Notes: generated by a model not told the origin, from the letters alone. Positions 1 to 7,568 are shown, counted from the first letter of the stretch. The stretch is 34,110 bases of DNA from an uncultured Clostridia bacterium (GCA_937884975.1 CAKZZS010000021.1:1-34110), one strand, 5' to 3'. Numbers and translations: made by a program.

Positions 1-155
1 ATCCGAGAGTGTATAAGGCGCTTAGAAACCAGCTTGCCGCCGTTCTCGATGAACTCAAACGCATCGAGGCGGCCGGCGAACTTCGGGATGAGCTGCTGGA
101 CAACATTGAGCTTATCACACGGACGCTGTACGGAATGAAGGAGGGATCAGAATGA
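1..155 (+). CDS. Partial small helical protein, 3' end only
   Basis: An open frame runs in from the left edge and ends at the TGA at 153-155. It overlaps the repA-like start by the ATGA arrangement usual for translational coupling. The visible 50 residues are charged and probably alpha-helical (pattern LAAVLDELKRIEAAGELRDELL). I do not recognise a family. Position and coupling suggest a small accessory protein of the mobilizable element's replication/mobilization operon. The start lies outside the window. Confidence 0.6.
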   Translation, partial: PRVYKALRNQLAAVLDELKRIEAAGELRDELLDNIELITRTLYGMKEGSE

Positions 156-1294
156 CGGATACAACGAGAATGACCGCCCTGAACACATCTGTTGGCGCAG
201 ATGACGGGCGGTCACTCACAAAATGTACTGATGGTAGTATAACCGATGAAGCTACAGAAATCAAGGATTTTGAGGAATTACAGCGTAAAATGCGGCGCAT
301 GACGGACCCGGCATATTTGCACACGTTTTCGATGAATGAACTCTATGACCGGGAATTTGACGTCAGACCTCCTATTGTGGAGGGGCTGCTATATCCCGGC
401 ACGTATCTCCTCGCCGGAGCTTCTAAGGTCGGCAAGTCTTTCCTGGTAGCACAAATTGCCTACCATGTCAGTACAGGGAAACCGCTTTGGGAGTACCACG
501 TTCATCAATGCGGGGTGCTGTATCTTGCTTTGGAGGATGATCAGCGGCGTCTGCAAAGCCGCCTTGCCCGGATGTTTGGCGTGGAGGGTACAGATGCTCT
601 ATCCTTTGCCATCTCCTCACAAAAGATAAGCTTCGGTCTTGAAACTCAGCTTGACAACTATTTGAGAGAAAACCCGAAGACCCGGTTGATTATCATCGAT
701 ACACTTCAGAAGGTTCGGATGTCATCCGGTGACATCTACAGTTATGCCGATGATTATGAAACCATAGGTAAATTGAAACAGTTTACCGATGCTCGTGGAA
801 TCTGCGTGCTGGTCGTACACCACACCAGAAAGCAGCGGGCGGAAGATATCTTTGAGATGATTTCCGGCACGAACGGTCTGATGGGCGCCGCTGATGGAGC
901 AATGATCCTCAATAAAGAGAAGAGGACCTCCATGAATGCGGCGCTTGCAATCACAGGGCGGGATCAGCCAGATCAGACAATCTATCTGGTCCGTGATGAA
1001 ACCCGGTTGGTCTGGCAATTTGAACGAAGTGAAGCCAGACCGTGGGAACTGCAGCCTGACCCATTTTTGGAAACAGTCGCTGCGGTTCTCAGCGACGATG
1101 TACCGGAATGGGAAGGTCGGGCAAGTGATCTTACGGTACTGCTGCAGAACAGTATTCCGCCGAACCTATTGATCCGGAAACTGAATGTGGGCAAGGAAAA
1201 ACTGGCTCAGTTGTATTCGATTGCTTATACCTGCAAGCGCACCAAGACAGGCAGCCTCGTCCACTTGAGCAGGATCGAGGGTGACGATAGGTGA
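152..1294 (+). CDS. RepA-type AAA ATPase (replicative helicase-like)
   Basis: This 380-residue protein belongs to the RecA-like AAA_25/RepA group found on clostridial mobilizable elements, where it is expected to unwind or organise DNA during element replication. A Walker A motif (AGASKVGKS) lies at residues 88-96. A Walker B-like stretch (LIIIDTL) is centred on Asp183, followed by a VHHTRK segment typical of the family's later motif. Residues 1-50 are polar and variable. The start ATG overlaps the stop of the upstream partial gene. The relaxase gene follows after about 315 bases of repeat-rich DNA. Function is by family; the origin it would act on is not identified. Confidence 0.82.
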   Translation: MTDTTRMTALNTSVGADDGRSLTKCTDGSITDEATEIKDFEELQRKMRRMTDPAYLHTFSMNELYDREFDVRPPIVEGLLYPGTYLLAGASKVGKSFLVAQIAYHVSTGKPLWEYHVHQCGVLYLALEDDQRRLQSRLARMFGVEGTDALSFAISSQKISFGLETQLDNYLRENPKTRLIIIDTLQKVRMSSGDIYSYADDYETIGKLKQFTDARGICVLVVHHTRKQRAEDIFEMISGTNGLMGAADGAMILNKEKRTSMNAALAITGRDQPDQTIYLVRDETRLVWQFERSEARPWELQPDPFLETVAAVLSDDVPEWEGRASDLTVLLQNSIPPNLLIRKLNVGKEKLAQLYSIAYTCKRTKTGSLVHLSRIEGDDR

Positions 1295-1364
1295 CGGTGA
1301 TGACGATTAATACGGGTATGAGGGCGTTAGCGAAAATATCGTCACCATCGTCATCATCGTCACC
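1280..1364. repeat. Long imperfect inverted repeat at repA 3' end
   Basis: The left arm (1280-1307) and right arm (1338-1364) are imperfect reverse complements built from GGTGACGAT/GATGACGAT units, with about 30 bases between them. The left arm includes the last codons and stop of the RepA-type gene. No T-run follows, so an ordinary terminator is unlikely. It could be a binding region for RepA or the relaxosome. Confidence 0.5.
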
Positions 1365-1390
1365 GTAAGTTTCGGCGGGGATGCAAGGGA

Positions 1391-1565
1391 GCCCTTTTCA
1401 AAGGGCGCTAGCTATCCGCAGATAGCAGGGGCAGCGCCCCTCCGGGAGCATCGGAACGCGGCAGCAGGAAGATGCTTCCGGCCTCCCCCTCGGAGAGCGC
1501 AACAGCATCTTTTGATGGCCGCAGGCTGTCAAAAGTGCTTTTGCGTTACTTTCGCAGAAAGTAAC
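1391..1565. other. Candidate oriT: cluster of perfect short inverted repeats upstream of relaxase
   Basis: Between the RepA-type gene and the relaxase lie five separate hairpins: GCCCTTT-TC-AAAGGGC (1391-1406), GCTATC-CGCA-GATAGC (1411-1426), GGGG-CAGCG-CCCC (1428-1440), CTTTTGA...TCAAAAG (1509-1535) and GTTACTTTC-GCA-GAAAGTAAC (1545-1565). Hairpin clusters just upstream of a mob gene are the usual layout of transfer origins. I cannot identify a nic site, so this is a positional inference. Confidence 0.5.
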
Positions 1566-1609
1566 AAAGGCCGCTGCTGGCGCAGCGTAAGGAAAGGATG
1601 TGATTTGAA

Positions 1610-2785
1610 ATGAAAAGAACGATCAGCGCCGAGGTCGGGAAAGGCTCCGTCAATCACAACAGCCGGAAATTCAAGGCGGCAAACGTGGACCCGGAGCGCA
1701 CCCACCTCAATGTAGAATACTGTAATGAGCCGATCAAGCAGGTCTATCACAAACTGTTTGACGAAGCCCTGGAACGATACAACGCAAAGCAGACACGCTC
1801 TGACAGACGGATCGATGATTACTATGAAAAGATTCGTACCGGCAAGCAAGAAAAGCCCTTCCATGAATTGATCATACAGATCGGCAACCGGGATGATACG
1901 GGATCTGGAACTGAGATCGGAGAACAGGCCAAGGCAGCACTGGATGAATATTACCAGGGCTTCCGGGAAAGGAACCCAAACCTGTACGTTTTCTCCGCTC
2001 ACCTGCACATGGATGAGGCTACGCCCCATATCCACATTGATTTCGTTCCCTTCACCACCGGGAGCAAGCGGGGTCTTGATACCCGGGTATCGCTGAAACA
2101 GGCTCTCGCTGCTCAGGGCTTCCGTGGCGGCACCCGGGGAGCTACGGAATGGAATCAATGGGTGCTGTCTGAAAAGAAGGAACTTGCCGTTGCCATGTTC
2201 CGGCACGGGTTTGAATGGGAGCAAAAAGGCACCCACGAGGAGCATCTGAGCGTAATCGACTATAAGAAGCAGGAGCGGACGAAGGAACTCGCCACCGTGG
2301 AACAAAAGCTGACCGACAAGTCAGCAGAGTTCAATACCCTAGCTAAACGGATCAACAATCTAAAGGACGGAGAGCATGACTATTACGAAATGGAGCAAAA
2401 GCTTACCTCCGATCCTGAGTATCAGCTGCCAGAGCCGCAGACGTTTATGACGGCCAAGAGCTATAAGGCCAAATTTGCCGAGCCGCTGATCAAAAAGTTA
2501 AAAAAGATGGTAAAAAGTCTCATCGTCCAGTGCGCAAAGGCTTGGGATAACTATCATCGGATCAATGAGAGAAACGGAAAATTATATCGGGAGAACGAAC
2601 ATCTGATAGCAAGCAATGACCGGCTCAAAGAGGAAAACACCGTCCTGCGGGAGCAGAACAAAGATTATTCTCTCCTTCGGAAGGTGTTCGGAAGCAAACA
2701 GATCGACGATCTGGTCGTACAGGCCAGAGAAGCACAACAGGCAAAACAGCGGCAACGCCAGAGAAGCTATGATTATGAAAGGTAG
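1610..2785 (+). CDS. Mob relaxase (MobV/Pre-like plasmid mobilization protein)
   Basis: This 391-residue protein would nick the element's transfer origin and lead the strand during mobilization. An HNSR motif sits at residues 16-19. A metal-binding histidine motif of the form H-x-H-M-D-E-A-T-P-H-I-H-I-D covers about residues 131-144, matching the HxDExxPHxH signature of Mob_Pre relaxases. From about residue 240 onward the protein is rich in Lys, Glu and Gln and probably coiled-coil, typical of the family's C-terminal half. A ribosome binding site (AAGGA) precedes the ATG. The gene follows the candidate oriT and is 9 bases from tnpV. A MobA/MobL assignment is possible; the broad relaxase call is firm. 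Confidence 0.85.
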   Translation: MKRTISAEVGKGSVNHNSRKFKAANVDPERTHLNVEYCNEPIKQVYHKLFDEALERYNAKQTRSDRRIDDYYEKIRTGKQEKPFHELIIQIGNRDDTGSGTEIGEQAKAALDEYYQGFRERNPNLYVFSAHLHMDEATPHIHIDFVPFTTGSKRGLDTRVSLKQALAAQGFRGGTRGATEWNQWVLSEKKELAVAMFRHGFEWEQKGTHEEHLSVIDYKKQERTKELATVEQKLTDKSAEFNTLAKRINNLKDGEHDYYEMEQKLTSDPEYQLPEPQTFMTAKSYKAKFAEPLIKKLKKMVKSLIVQCAKAWDNYHRINERNGKLYRENEHLIASNDRLKEENTVLREQNKDYSLLRKVFGSKQIDDLVVQAREAQQAKQRQRQRSYDYER

Positions 2786-2794
2786 GGTCAAAGA

Positions 2795-3172
2795 ATGGAA
2801 AAGCAAATCTACGACAAAAAGAACGGGCTGTGGTATGAGCTGCACGGGGACTATTATCTCCCGTGCCTCACCGTGCCGCCCGAAAAACAGCGTCCCATCG
2901 GCGTATGGGGGCAGCGGCATCTGCGGTATATCCGGGAGCACCGTAAGGCGCTGTACACGGAGCTGCAGATTACCGGCAAGCTGAACAGTTATCTTGCTAA
3001 TCTGAACGAACAGGCGGAGGCTATGTTCTTTGAGCTGGTAAAACAAATGGCCGTACGTGAGGGCGTCACCGAACAGCTCAAGGCACAGGATCAAATGCTG
3101 TGGGTGCAGAAGATGAACAACATCCGGAATCGAGCCATGGAGGTGGTGAACAACGACCTGATCTACTCATAA
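2795..3172 (+). CDS. TnpV family transposon-encoded protein (copy 1)
   Basis: A 125-residue protein of the TnpV family, which recurs in clostridial transposons and mobilizable elements and has no proven function. The family look is clear: an N-terminal YDKKNGLWYELHGDYYLP segment, a central GVWGQRHLRYIREHRK block and a helical C-terminus ending in MNNIRNRAMEVVNNDLIYS. It lies 9 bases after the relaxase gene and is probably co-transcribed. A second, diverged copy sits at 7653-8030 at the start of the adjacent island, with the same QRHL(R/D)YI.(E/Q)HRK core. Each copy is followed by a GC-rich hairpin. Confidence 0.82.
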   Translation: MEKQIYDKKNGLWYELHGDYYLPCLTVPPEKQRPIGVWGQRHLRYIREHRKALYTELQITGKLNSYLANLNEQAEAMFFELVKQMAVREGVTEQLKAQDQMLWVQKMNNIRNRAMEVVNNDLIYS

Positions 3173-3178
3173 GGTTTC

Positions 3179-3204
3179 GGCGGCGGGGAGCAATTCCCGC
3201 CGCC
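3179..3204 (+). terminator. Hairpin after tnpV copy 1
   Basis: A perfect 9-bp stem (GGCGGCGGG / CCCGCCGCC) begins a few bases after the tnpV stop. The following tract (CCCTTTC) is only weakly T-rich, so it may be a weak terminator or an RNA-stabilising stem. Confidence 0.55.
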
Positions 3205-3242
3205 CCTTTCATCTCCATCGAAAAATATATTTTGGAAAACAG

Positions 3243-3270
3243 TTGATTTTTCACGATTTCGTGATATAAT
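3243..3270 (+). promoter_or_regulatory. Promoter with palindromic operator for the DUF4160/DUF2442 pair
   Basis: A -35 box TTGATT (3243-3248) and a perfect -10 TATAAT (3265-3270) are separated by 16 bases. The spacer holds a perfect palindrome TCACGA-TT-TCGTGA (3251-3264) abutting the -10 box. A repressor bound there would block the polymerase. The gene pair downstream encodes a protein with a C-terminal helix-turn-helix-like segment, so autoregulation is plausible. AGGAGG stands before the first ATG. Confidence 0.72.
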
Positions 3271-3300
3271 ATAAGTGACCACAAATAGGAGGTTTTATCT

Positions 3301-3555
3301 ATGCCGGTATTGTCCAGATTTTACGGAATCATTATTCGTATGTATTTCCAGCAGGCGGAGCATAACCCGCCGCACATCCATGCCCTTTACGGTGAGGATA
3401 TGGCCGCCATTGACATTCAGACGGGTGAAGTGCTGGAGGGGCATCTGCCGCCCAAGGCGCTTGCTATGGTACGGGAATGGGCGGCGATTCACAAAACTGA
3501 TCTTCTGCATATGTGGGAGACGCAGGAGTTCAAGTCTCTTTCTCCCCTCGAATAA
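3301..3555 (+). CDS. DUF4160 protein
   Basis: An 84-residue protein with the DUF4160 pattern: RFYGIIIRMYF near the start, then a histidine-rich HNPPHIHALYGE motif and a GHLPPKALAMVREWA segment. The function is unproven. Members are very often paired with a DUF2442 protein, as here (12 bases apart), and such pairs have been suggested to act as toxin-antitoxin-like or regulatory modules. The gene has its own promoter with an embedded palindrome and an AGGAGG ribosome binding site. The clustered histidines (HxPPHxH) could bind a metal or be catalytic; that is inference. Confidence 0.75.
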   Translation: MPVLSRFYGIIIRMYFQQAEHNPPHIHALYGEDMAAIDIQTGEVLEGHLPPKALAMVREWAAIHKTDLLHMWETQEFKSLSPLE

Positions 3556-3567
3556 GGAGTTGATATT

Positions 3568-4008
3568 ATGTTCCATAAGATCAAAGCGGTCAACGCTCTG
3601 CCGAACTATCGCCTGAGCGTACAGTTTGCGGAGGGCGTGACAAAAATCTATGATGTAAAGCCCCTGTTTGCGAAATGGGTGCCTTTCAAAACGCTGGAGA
3701 ATTCCCCTGAGCTATTCTCCGGCGTGGAGGTCGATATGGGCGGCTACGGGATCATTTGGAATGATGATCTTGACCTCTCCTGCGACGAGCTGTTTGAGAA
3801 CGGCGAGACGGTCAAGACACCATTTGACGGGCTGATGGCCTTTACCGACGCCACCCAGCTTTGGGGGCTGAACGAAAGTACCCTGCGCAAGGCAATTGCC
3901 TACGGAAAGCTGGTCAACGGCGTAGACGCCTGCAAATACGGCAAGCAGTGGGTCATTTCCACAGAAGCCATGAAGCGGGAATACGGACAGCCGAAAGCGA
4001 GAGGATGA
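3568..4008 (+). CDS. DUF2442 protein with C-terminal helix-turn-helix-like segment
   Basis: This 146-residue protein has an N-terminal DUF2442 domain (about residues 1-80; typical YDVKPLF and GIIWNDDLDLS stretches). It is followed from about residue 88 by a DNA-binding-like segment (TDATQLWGLNESTLRKAIAY, then KYGKQWVISTEAMKREYG) resembling excisionase/MerR-type helix-turn-helix domains. It partners the DUF4160 gene directly upstream. The two-domain build and the palindrome in the shared promoter suggest that this subunit represses its own operon, as an antitoxin would. The toxin-antitoxin reading is not proven for this family. Confidence 0.72.
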   Translation: MFHKIKAVNALPNYRLSVQFAEGVTKIYDVKPLFAKWVPFKTLENSPELFSGVEVDMGGYGIIWNDDLDLSCDELFENGETVKTPFDGLMAFTDATQLWGLNESTLRKAIAYGKLVNGVDACKYGKQWVISTEAMKREYGQPKARG

Positions 4009-4069
4009 ACTATACTGTACCGGTATTCTGTCGCTGGCATTATGAATCTACACTTGTGAGGTTAAAACA

Positions 4070-4396
4070 ATGGCTGATTTCGGAATCAACGAAATGCTTG
4101 AAATGCAAAAGGCTTTGCAGGATAAGTATAAAGATAAATGGAAACCGATTTGTCCCGAGCGTGGAAAAGATCAGTTACTATGGATGATCGGAGAAATAGG
4201 CGAAGTAATTGATATTATAAAAAAGCATGGTGGTGAGAAAGCAAGCCAAGACGCGGAATTGCGAGAGCATCTCATTGAAGAATTGGCAGATGTTCTTATG
4301 TACTACAATGACGTGTTGCTCTGCTATGGAGTATCTGCTGAGGATTTGAAACAATCCTATACCAGTAAGTTTGAGAAAAATATGAAGCGCTGGTAA
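4070..4396 (+). CDS. MazG-like nucleotide pyrophosphohydrolase
   Basis: A 108-residue all-helical protein of the MazG-like/iMazG group, which hydrolyses (d)NTPs to monophosphates and pyrophosphate. The metal-binding signature is visible as GEIGEVIDIIKKHGG followed by EELADVLMYYND, the E-x-x-E...E-x-x-D arrangement of the fold. A GTGAGG ribosome binding site precedes the ATG. It opens a compact plus-strand cluster with two Nudix hydrolases, a methyltransferase and a RibD-type reductase, so a role in clearing modified or toxic nucleotides is reasonable. The exact substrate cannot be told. Confidence 0.78.
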   Translation: MADFGINEMLEMQKALQDKYKDKWKPICPERGKDQLLWMIGEIGEVIDIIKKHGGEKASQDAELREHLIEELADVLMYYNDVLLCYGVSAEDLKQSYTSKFEKNMKRW

Positions 4397-4420
4397 ATGG
4401 GTTTTGTGAGGGAAATTATT

Positions 4421-4858
4421 ATGAGAGCACCATTTCAGATATTGGCAATTCCATATAAGTTGGGACCGATATTACAGTATTGTGTTTTTCATCGTTCAGA
4501 CATCGACCAGTATCAGTTTGTGGCTGGCGGAGGCGAAGATGATGAAAAGCCTATAGAAGCTGCGGCAAGAGAAATCTATGAAGAAACATTTGTCAAGGCT
4601 GCCAATATCATGTCCCTGACTTCCATGGCGTACATCCCTGCAAATGTCATTTCACAAAAACACAGAGATTTGTGGCCGCATGATACAATAGTAATTCCAG
4701 AATACACATTCGGCTTTGAATGTGATTCAGAAATTGCACTTTCAAGTGAACATACTGGATTGGAGTGGTTGACCTACGATGAGGCTATTTCGAGGTTGAC
4801 ATGGGATTCTAACAAAACCGCTTTGTACGAATTGAATTGTCGCTTGCTTAAAGAGTGA
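4421..4858 (+). CDS. Nudix hydrolase (NudB/dATP pyrophosphatase-like)
   Basis: A 145-residue Nudix protein. The Nudix box runs as GGGEDDEKPIEAAAREIYEET and keeps the REIYEE catalytic core, with one change at the last glycine position (EETFV instead of EETG). I chose the ATG at 4421, preceded by GAGGGAA, over the in-frame ATG at 4397, which has no such site and abuts the upstream stop. The rest of the protein, including WLTYDEA, resembles NTP-cleaving Nudix enzymes. It is the second gene of the nucleotide-related cluster. Confidence 0.78.
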   Translation: MRAPFQILAIPYKLGPILQYCVFHRSDIDQYQFVAGGGEDDEKPIEAAAREIYEETFVKAANIMSLTSMAYIPANVISQKHRDLWPHDTIVIPEYTFGFECDSEIALSSEHTGLEWLTYDEAISRLTWDSNKTALYELNCRLLKE

Positions 4859-4885
4859 CAACCTTAAATTGCGAGAGAAGTAGTC

Positions 4886-5668
4886 ATGAATTATCTTGAA
4901 CAATACTACAACAATTATGATGAGGAAGGACGCCTGCTTTCTCGTCATGGGCAGGTGGAATACCTGACCACGATGAGATACATAGAAGAATGTCTGGAAG
5001 GTATTTTAACTCCAAGCATCCTTGAAGTCGGTGCAGGCACAGGACGCTACAGTGTGACACTGGCAAAGCAAGGACGGCACGTGACCGCTGTTGAGCTGAT
5101 TGAACATAATCTGGAAATACTGAAATCCAAATTAGAGGGTACGGAACCTATCACAACAATCCAAGGAAATGCTTTGGATCTCTCCCAGCTTTCTGACAAT
5201 TCTTTTGATCTGACCATGTTGCTCGGCCCGATGTATCACCTTTACACCAAGAACGAAAAGCAAAGAGCTCTTTCTGAAGCAGTGCGGGTGACAAAACCAG
5301 GCGGACATATCCTGGTAGCTTATTGTATGAATGAGCCGACCATCATACAGTATGTATTCGGTCTGAACCATTTGCATGAAGTGATGGCACTCAACATGCT
5401 AACCTCTGACTGGCATTGTATAAGTGAGCCGAAGGATCTTTTTGAGATGGTGCGCACAGAAGAGATTGCGGACTTGGATTCGACGGTTCCTGTGAAAAGA
5501 ATCAAACTGGTCGCCACAGATGGAGCTACGAATTATAAACGAGAATATATTGATGCTATGGACGACGAGACTTTTGGTAAGTGGATGGATTATCACTTCA
5601 CTATCTGTGAACGTCAGGATCTGATCGGGGCTTCCCACCATACGTTGGATATACTCCAGAAAGTGTAA
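4886..5668 (+). CDS. Class I SAM-dependent methyltransferase
   Basis: A 260-residue Rossmann-fold methyltransferase. Motif I is ILEVGAGTGRYSVTLA (about residues 46-61) and the acidic strand-2 end is VTAVELIEHN. A QGNALDLSQLSDNSFDLTMLLGPMYHL stretch gives the later SAM-binding acidic and motif IV regions, and VTKPGGHILVAY marks strand 5. The substrate is not evident; the family includes small-molecule and antibiotic methyltransferases. It sits between two Nudix genes, so a modified nucleotide or a drug is possible. I see no N-terminal substrate domain of rRNA methyltransferases such as Erm. Confidence 0.78.
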   Translation: MNYLEQYYNNYDEEGRLLSRHGQVEYLTTMRYIEECLEGILTPSILEVGAGTGRYSVTLAKQGRHVTAVELIEHNLEILKSKLEGTEPITTIQGNALDLSQLSDNSFDLTMLLGPMYHLYTKNEKQRALSEAVRVTKPGGHILVAYCMNEPTIIQYVFGLNHLHEVMALNMLTSDWHCISEPKDLFEMVRTEEIADLDSTVPVKRIKLVATDGATNYKREYIDAMDDETFGKWMDYHFTICERQDLIGASHHTLDILQKV

Positions 5669-5694
5669 CAAATACCGGTTATGAGGATAAATCT

Positions 5695-6144
5695 ATGAGC
5701 AGGACAGAAAATGTGGAACTGACAGTATTATGCCTGATCGAAGATGGCGATAAGATACTGCTTCAAAACAGAGTAAAGAAAGACTGGCAAGGGTACGCAT
5801 TGCCAGGCGGGCATTTGGAACCCGGAGAATCTTTTGTTGACGCTGTCATCCGCGAGATGAAAGAAGAAACCGGTCTAACGATCCTTGACCCAAGATTGGT
5901 TGGAGTTAAACAATTTCCGTTAGAGAACGGAAGGTATGTTGTCCTGTTGTTTAAGGCCACGCGGTGGTCGGGTGATCTCATCTCATCCGAGGAAGGCCAA
6001 ATGGAATGGATCAAGTACAGTGACCTTTCCATAGTAAAAACCGTGGATGATTTTGACGATCTCCTGAAAGTGATGAACACGCCGGAGCTGACAGAATTTC
6101 AGTATTTGGTTTCGGGAGACGAATGGACTGTAGCAATTAAATAA
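5695..6144 (+). CDS. Nudix hydrolase (MutT/8-oxo-dGTPase-like)
   Basis: A 149-residue protein with a canonical Nudix box, LPGGHLEPGESF followed by REMKEETGL. Such enzymes cleave nucleoside diphosphate derivatives, often oxidised dGTP. GAGGA precedes the ATG. The cluster also has MazG-like and another Nudix enzyme. The C-terminal part (about residues 100-149) contains WIKYSDLS, a common Nudix segment. The substrate is not assignable from sequence alone. Confidence 0.8.
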   Translation: MSRTENVELTVLCLIEDGDKILLQNRVKKDWQGYALPGGHLEPGESFVDAVIREMKEETGLTILDPRLVGVKQFPLENGRYVVLLFKATRWSGDLISSEEGQMEWIKYSDLSIVKTVDDFDDLLKVMNTPELTEFQYLVSGDEWTVAIK

Positions 6145-6194
6145 ACGGGGATTTGTCGTGCCAATCTCATTACGATTATATGGAGAGAAATGTT

Positions 6195-6470
6195 ATGGAC
6201 AATTACGACGAGGGTTATCTACGTATAGCTGAAAAAAAGCTTGAGGGAATCTATAATCTGGCATTGGAACGTGCCAGAAAGACCGTACCGGAAGCTGAAT
6301 ATGTCATTGACAAGAGAACGATGGATGACTATATCACAAAAGTGTGGGACTATCCTGGAGCTTGGTATGTACAGTTTTCGCTTCCAGCCGGTTTTGACAG
6401 CGTGGAATCATTAATCGAAAGCCTTGCCACGGAAACAGTAAAATATTACCTAAGCAAGAGATCGTCATAG
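6195..6470 (+). CDS. Small hypothetical protein in nucleotide-related cargo
   Basis: A 91-residue protein that I do not recognise. I chose the ATG at 6195 because GGAGAGAA lies 6 bases upstream; in-frame ATGs at 6153 and 6180 have weaker sites. It is rich in charged residues and probably alpha-helical at the N-terminus (RIAEKKLEGIYNLALERARK), with a more beta-like tryptophan-containing middle (DYPGAWYVQFSLPAGFDS). Close spacing after the second Nudix gene suggests the same transcript. Confidence 0.55.
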   Translation: MDNYDEGYLRIAEKKLEGIYNLALERARKTVPEAEYVIDKRTMDDYITKVWDYPGAWYVQFSLPAGFDSVESLIESLATETVKYYLSKRSS

Positions 6471-6543
6471 ATTTAGTGCTCATATCTGAAGAAACTGTTC
6501 TCAGAGATTTTTTTGGGCAAATTCTCATTTGTAGGGGTGACAC

Positions 6544-7224
6544 ATGGACAGACCAATCACAACTTTATTCATGCTGATGTCGGTGGACGGCAAGATCAGC
6601 ACTGGATCTTCAGACGAGCTGGACGTAGATCAGGATTTTCCGAAGATTCCCGGTGTCAGAGAAGGTCTGCATCAATACTATGAGATCGAGCAGACAACCG
6701 ACCTATGGTCATTCAACACAGGACGGGTACAGGCTAAGATGGGCGTCAACGAAAAGGAGTTGCTGGATAAAACGCCGGTATCCTTTGTTCTGCTGGACAA
6801 TCACCATCTGACAGAGCATGGGGTCAGATACTTCTGTGCGCTGTCAAGGCAGGCCGTTGTGATCACATCGAATGCTTCCCATCCCGCTTTCCGTGTGGAC
6901 GCCGACAACTTACATATCATCTACCAGGAGCGTCCTTCTCTCGGTGAGGCGCTGGAACGCCTAAAGAAGGAATGCGGCTGCGAGCGCCTTACCGTCCAAT
7001 CCGGCGGCACGGTGAATGGCCTGTTCCTACGGGATAAGCTGTTGGATTATGTAGATATCGTCGTAGCCCCGGTGCTGATCGGCGGCAAAGATACGCACAC
7101 GTTGATCGACGGCAGGTCGCTGGTTTCCGGCGCAGAGCTTTCAGAATTAGGGGTGTTGAAGCTGACAGATTGTTCTGTGCTTCAAGATTCCTATATACGG
7201 CTTCGATATGAGGTGGTCGGCTAA
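6544..7224 (+). CDS. RibD C-terminal/dihydrofolate reductase-fold reductase
   Basis: A 226-residue protein of the RibD_C/DHFR-like fold. The N-terminal TTLFMLMSVDGKISTG and the C-terminal LTVQSGGTVNGLFLRDKLLDYVDIVVAPVLIGG are the hallmark NADPH-binding stretches of bacterial RibD-type reductases. It lacks the deaminase domain of full RibD, so it may reduce a pterin or another pyrimidine/pteridine-like compound. GGGGTGA precedes the ATG. It ends the cargo cluster and is followed by an intergenic stretch with recombination-like repeats. Confidence 0.8.
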   Translation: MDRPITTLFMLMSVDGKISTGSSDELDVDQDFPKIPGVREGLHQYYEIEQTTDLWSFNTGRVQAKMGVNEKELLDKTPVSFVLLDNHHLTEHGVRYFCALSRQAVVITSNASHPAFRVDADNLHIIYQERPSLGEALERLKKECGCERLTVQSGGTVNGLFLRDKLLDYVDIVVAPVLIGGKDTHTLIDGRSLVSGAELSELGVLKLTDCSVLQDSYIRLRYEVVG

Positions 7225-7318
7225 GAGACAGCTGCCATAAAAGCGGAAAAGAGCCTTGCTCTTCTATGCCGAATCGAGTATTATATCAATACATTTATAC
7301 ACAGCGATTCCCCATCTC

Positions 7319-7349
7319 TGTTATCAACGCTGATAACAAAATGATAACA
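7319..7349. repeat. TGATAACA repeat cluster near island junction
   Basis: A perfect palindrome TGTTATCA-ACGC-TGATAACA (7319-7338) is followed by a third copy, TGATAACA, at 7342-7349. It lies about 100 bases before the guaA-end-like core. Such spaced copies fit a DNA-binding protein (excisionase, integrase arm or repressor); no T-run makes a terminator unlikely. The 7225-7568 gap otherwise holds the att-like core, the TGGCAAC pair and no gene that I can support. Confidence 0.5.
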
Positions 7350-7446
7350 GGAGGGATGATAGGCTGGATAATATGGATATATCAAATAATCAAAGGAACT
7401 ACGAACAGGACAAACAATAATTCTTAAACGGAATCAGTTAAGTCCT

Positions 7447-7462
7447 GTAGAGTGGGAATAAT
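7447..7462 (+). repeat. att-like direct repeat, left copy (guaA-end core)
   Basis: The 16-mer GTAGAGTGGGAATAAT recurs exactly at 14470-14485. Read in one frame it gives GTA GAG TGG GAA TAA (Val-Glu-Trp-Glu-stop). GMP synthase (GuaA) usually ends in Glu-Trp-Glu and the 3' end of guaA is a known integration target for tyrosine-recombinase elements. No guaA coding sequence precedes this copy, so it would be an internal junction between tandem elements rather than the guaA-proximal end. Confidence 0.6.
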
Positions 7463-7519
7463 AACCAAAAGTCCTGAAAGGCGCATAAACACTCACTTTC
7501 AGCCGTTTTGAAACTGCCT

Positions 7520-7538
7520 TTGGCAACAAATTGGCAAC
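7520..7538 (+). repeat. Tandem TTGGCAAC pair, left side
   Basis: TTGGCAAC occurs at 7520-7527 and 7531-7538, an 11-bp period (about one helical turn). A matching pair, ATGGCAAC at 14353 and 14364, has the same period near the other end of the island, and a single copy lies at 8282-8289. Phased direct repeats near the crossover core are typical arm-type binding sites of tyrosine integrases. Confidence 0.55.
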
Positions 7539-7568
7539 ATAAGTGAAATCATCCTAAATACATATAAC

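Larger units (their letters stand above)
1..7462 (+). mobile_element. Right part of an integrative mobilizable element (or its remnant)
   Basis: This stretch groups a RepA-type ATPase, a repeat-rich region suited to a transfer origin, a Mob relaxase, a TnpV protein and accessory cargo, all on the plus strand. No conjugation (type IV secretion) genes are visible, so it would be mobilizable rather than self-transmissible. The right boundary is placed at a 16-bp repeat (7447-7462) containing the guaA-end-like core GAGTGGGAATAA. The left boundary and the integrase are outside the window. The cargo from about 4070 to 7224 could be a separate insertion. Confidence 0.6.

Noticed and set aside
1529..2305. 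258-residue minus-strand open frame opposite the relaxase
   Set aside because: The plus strand encodes conserved relaxase motifs here; the minus frame shows none.
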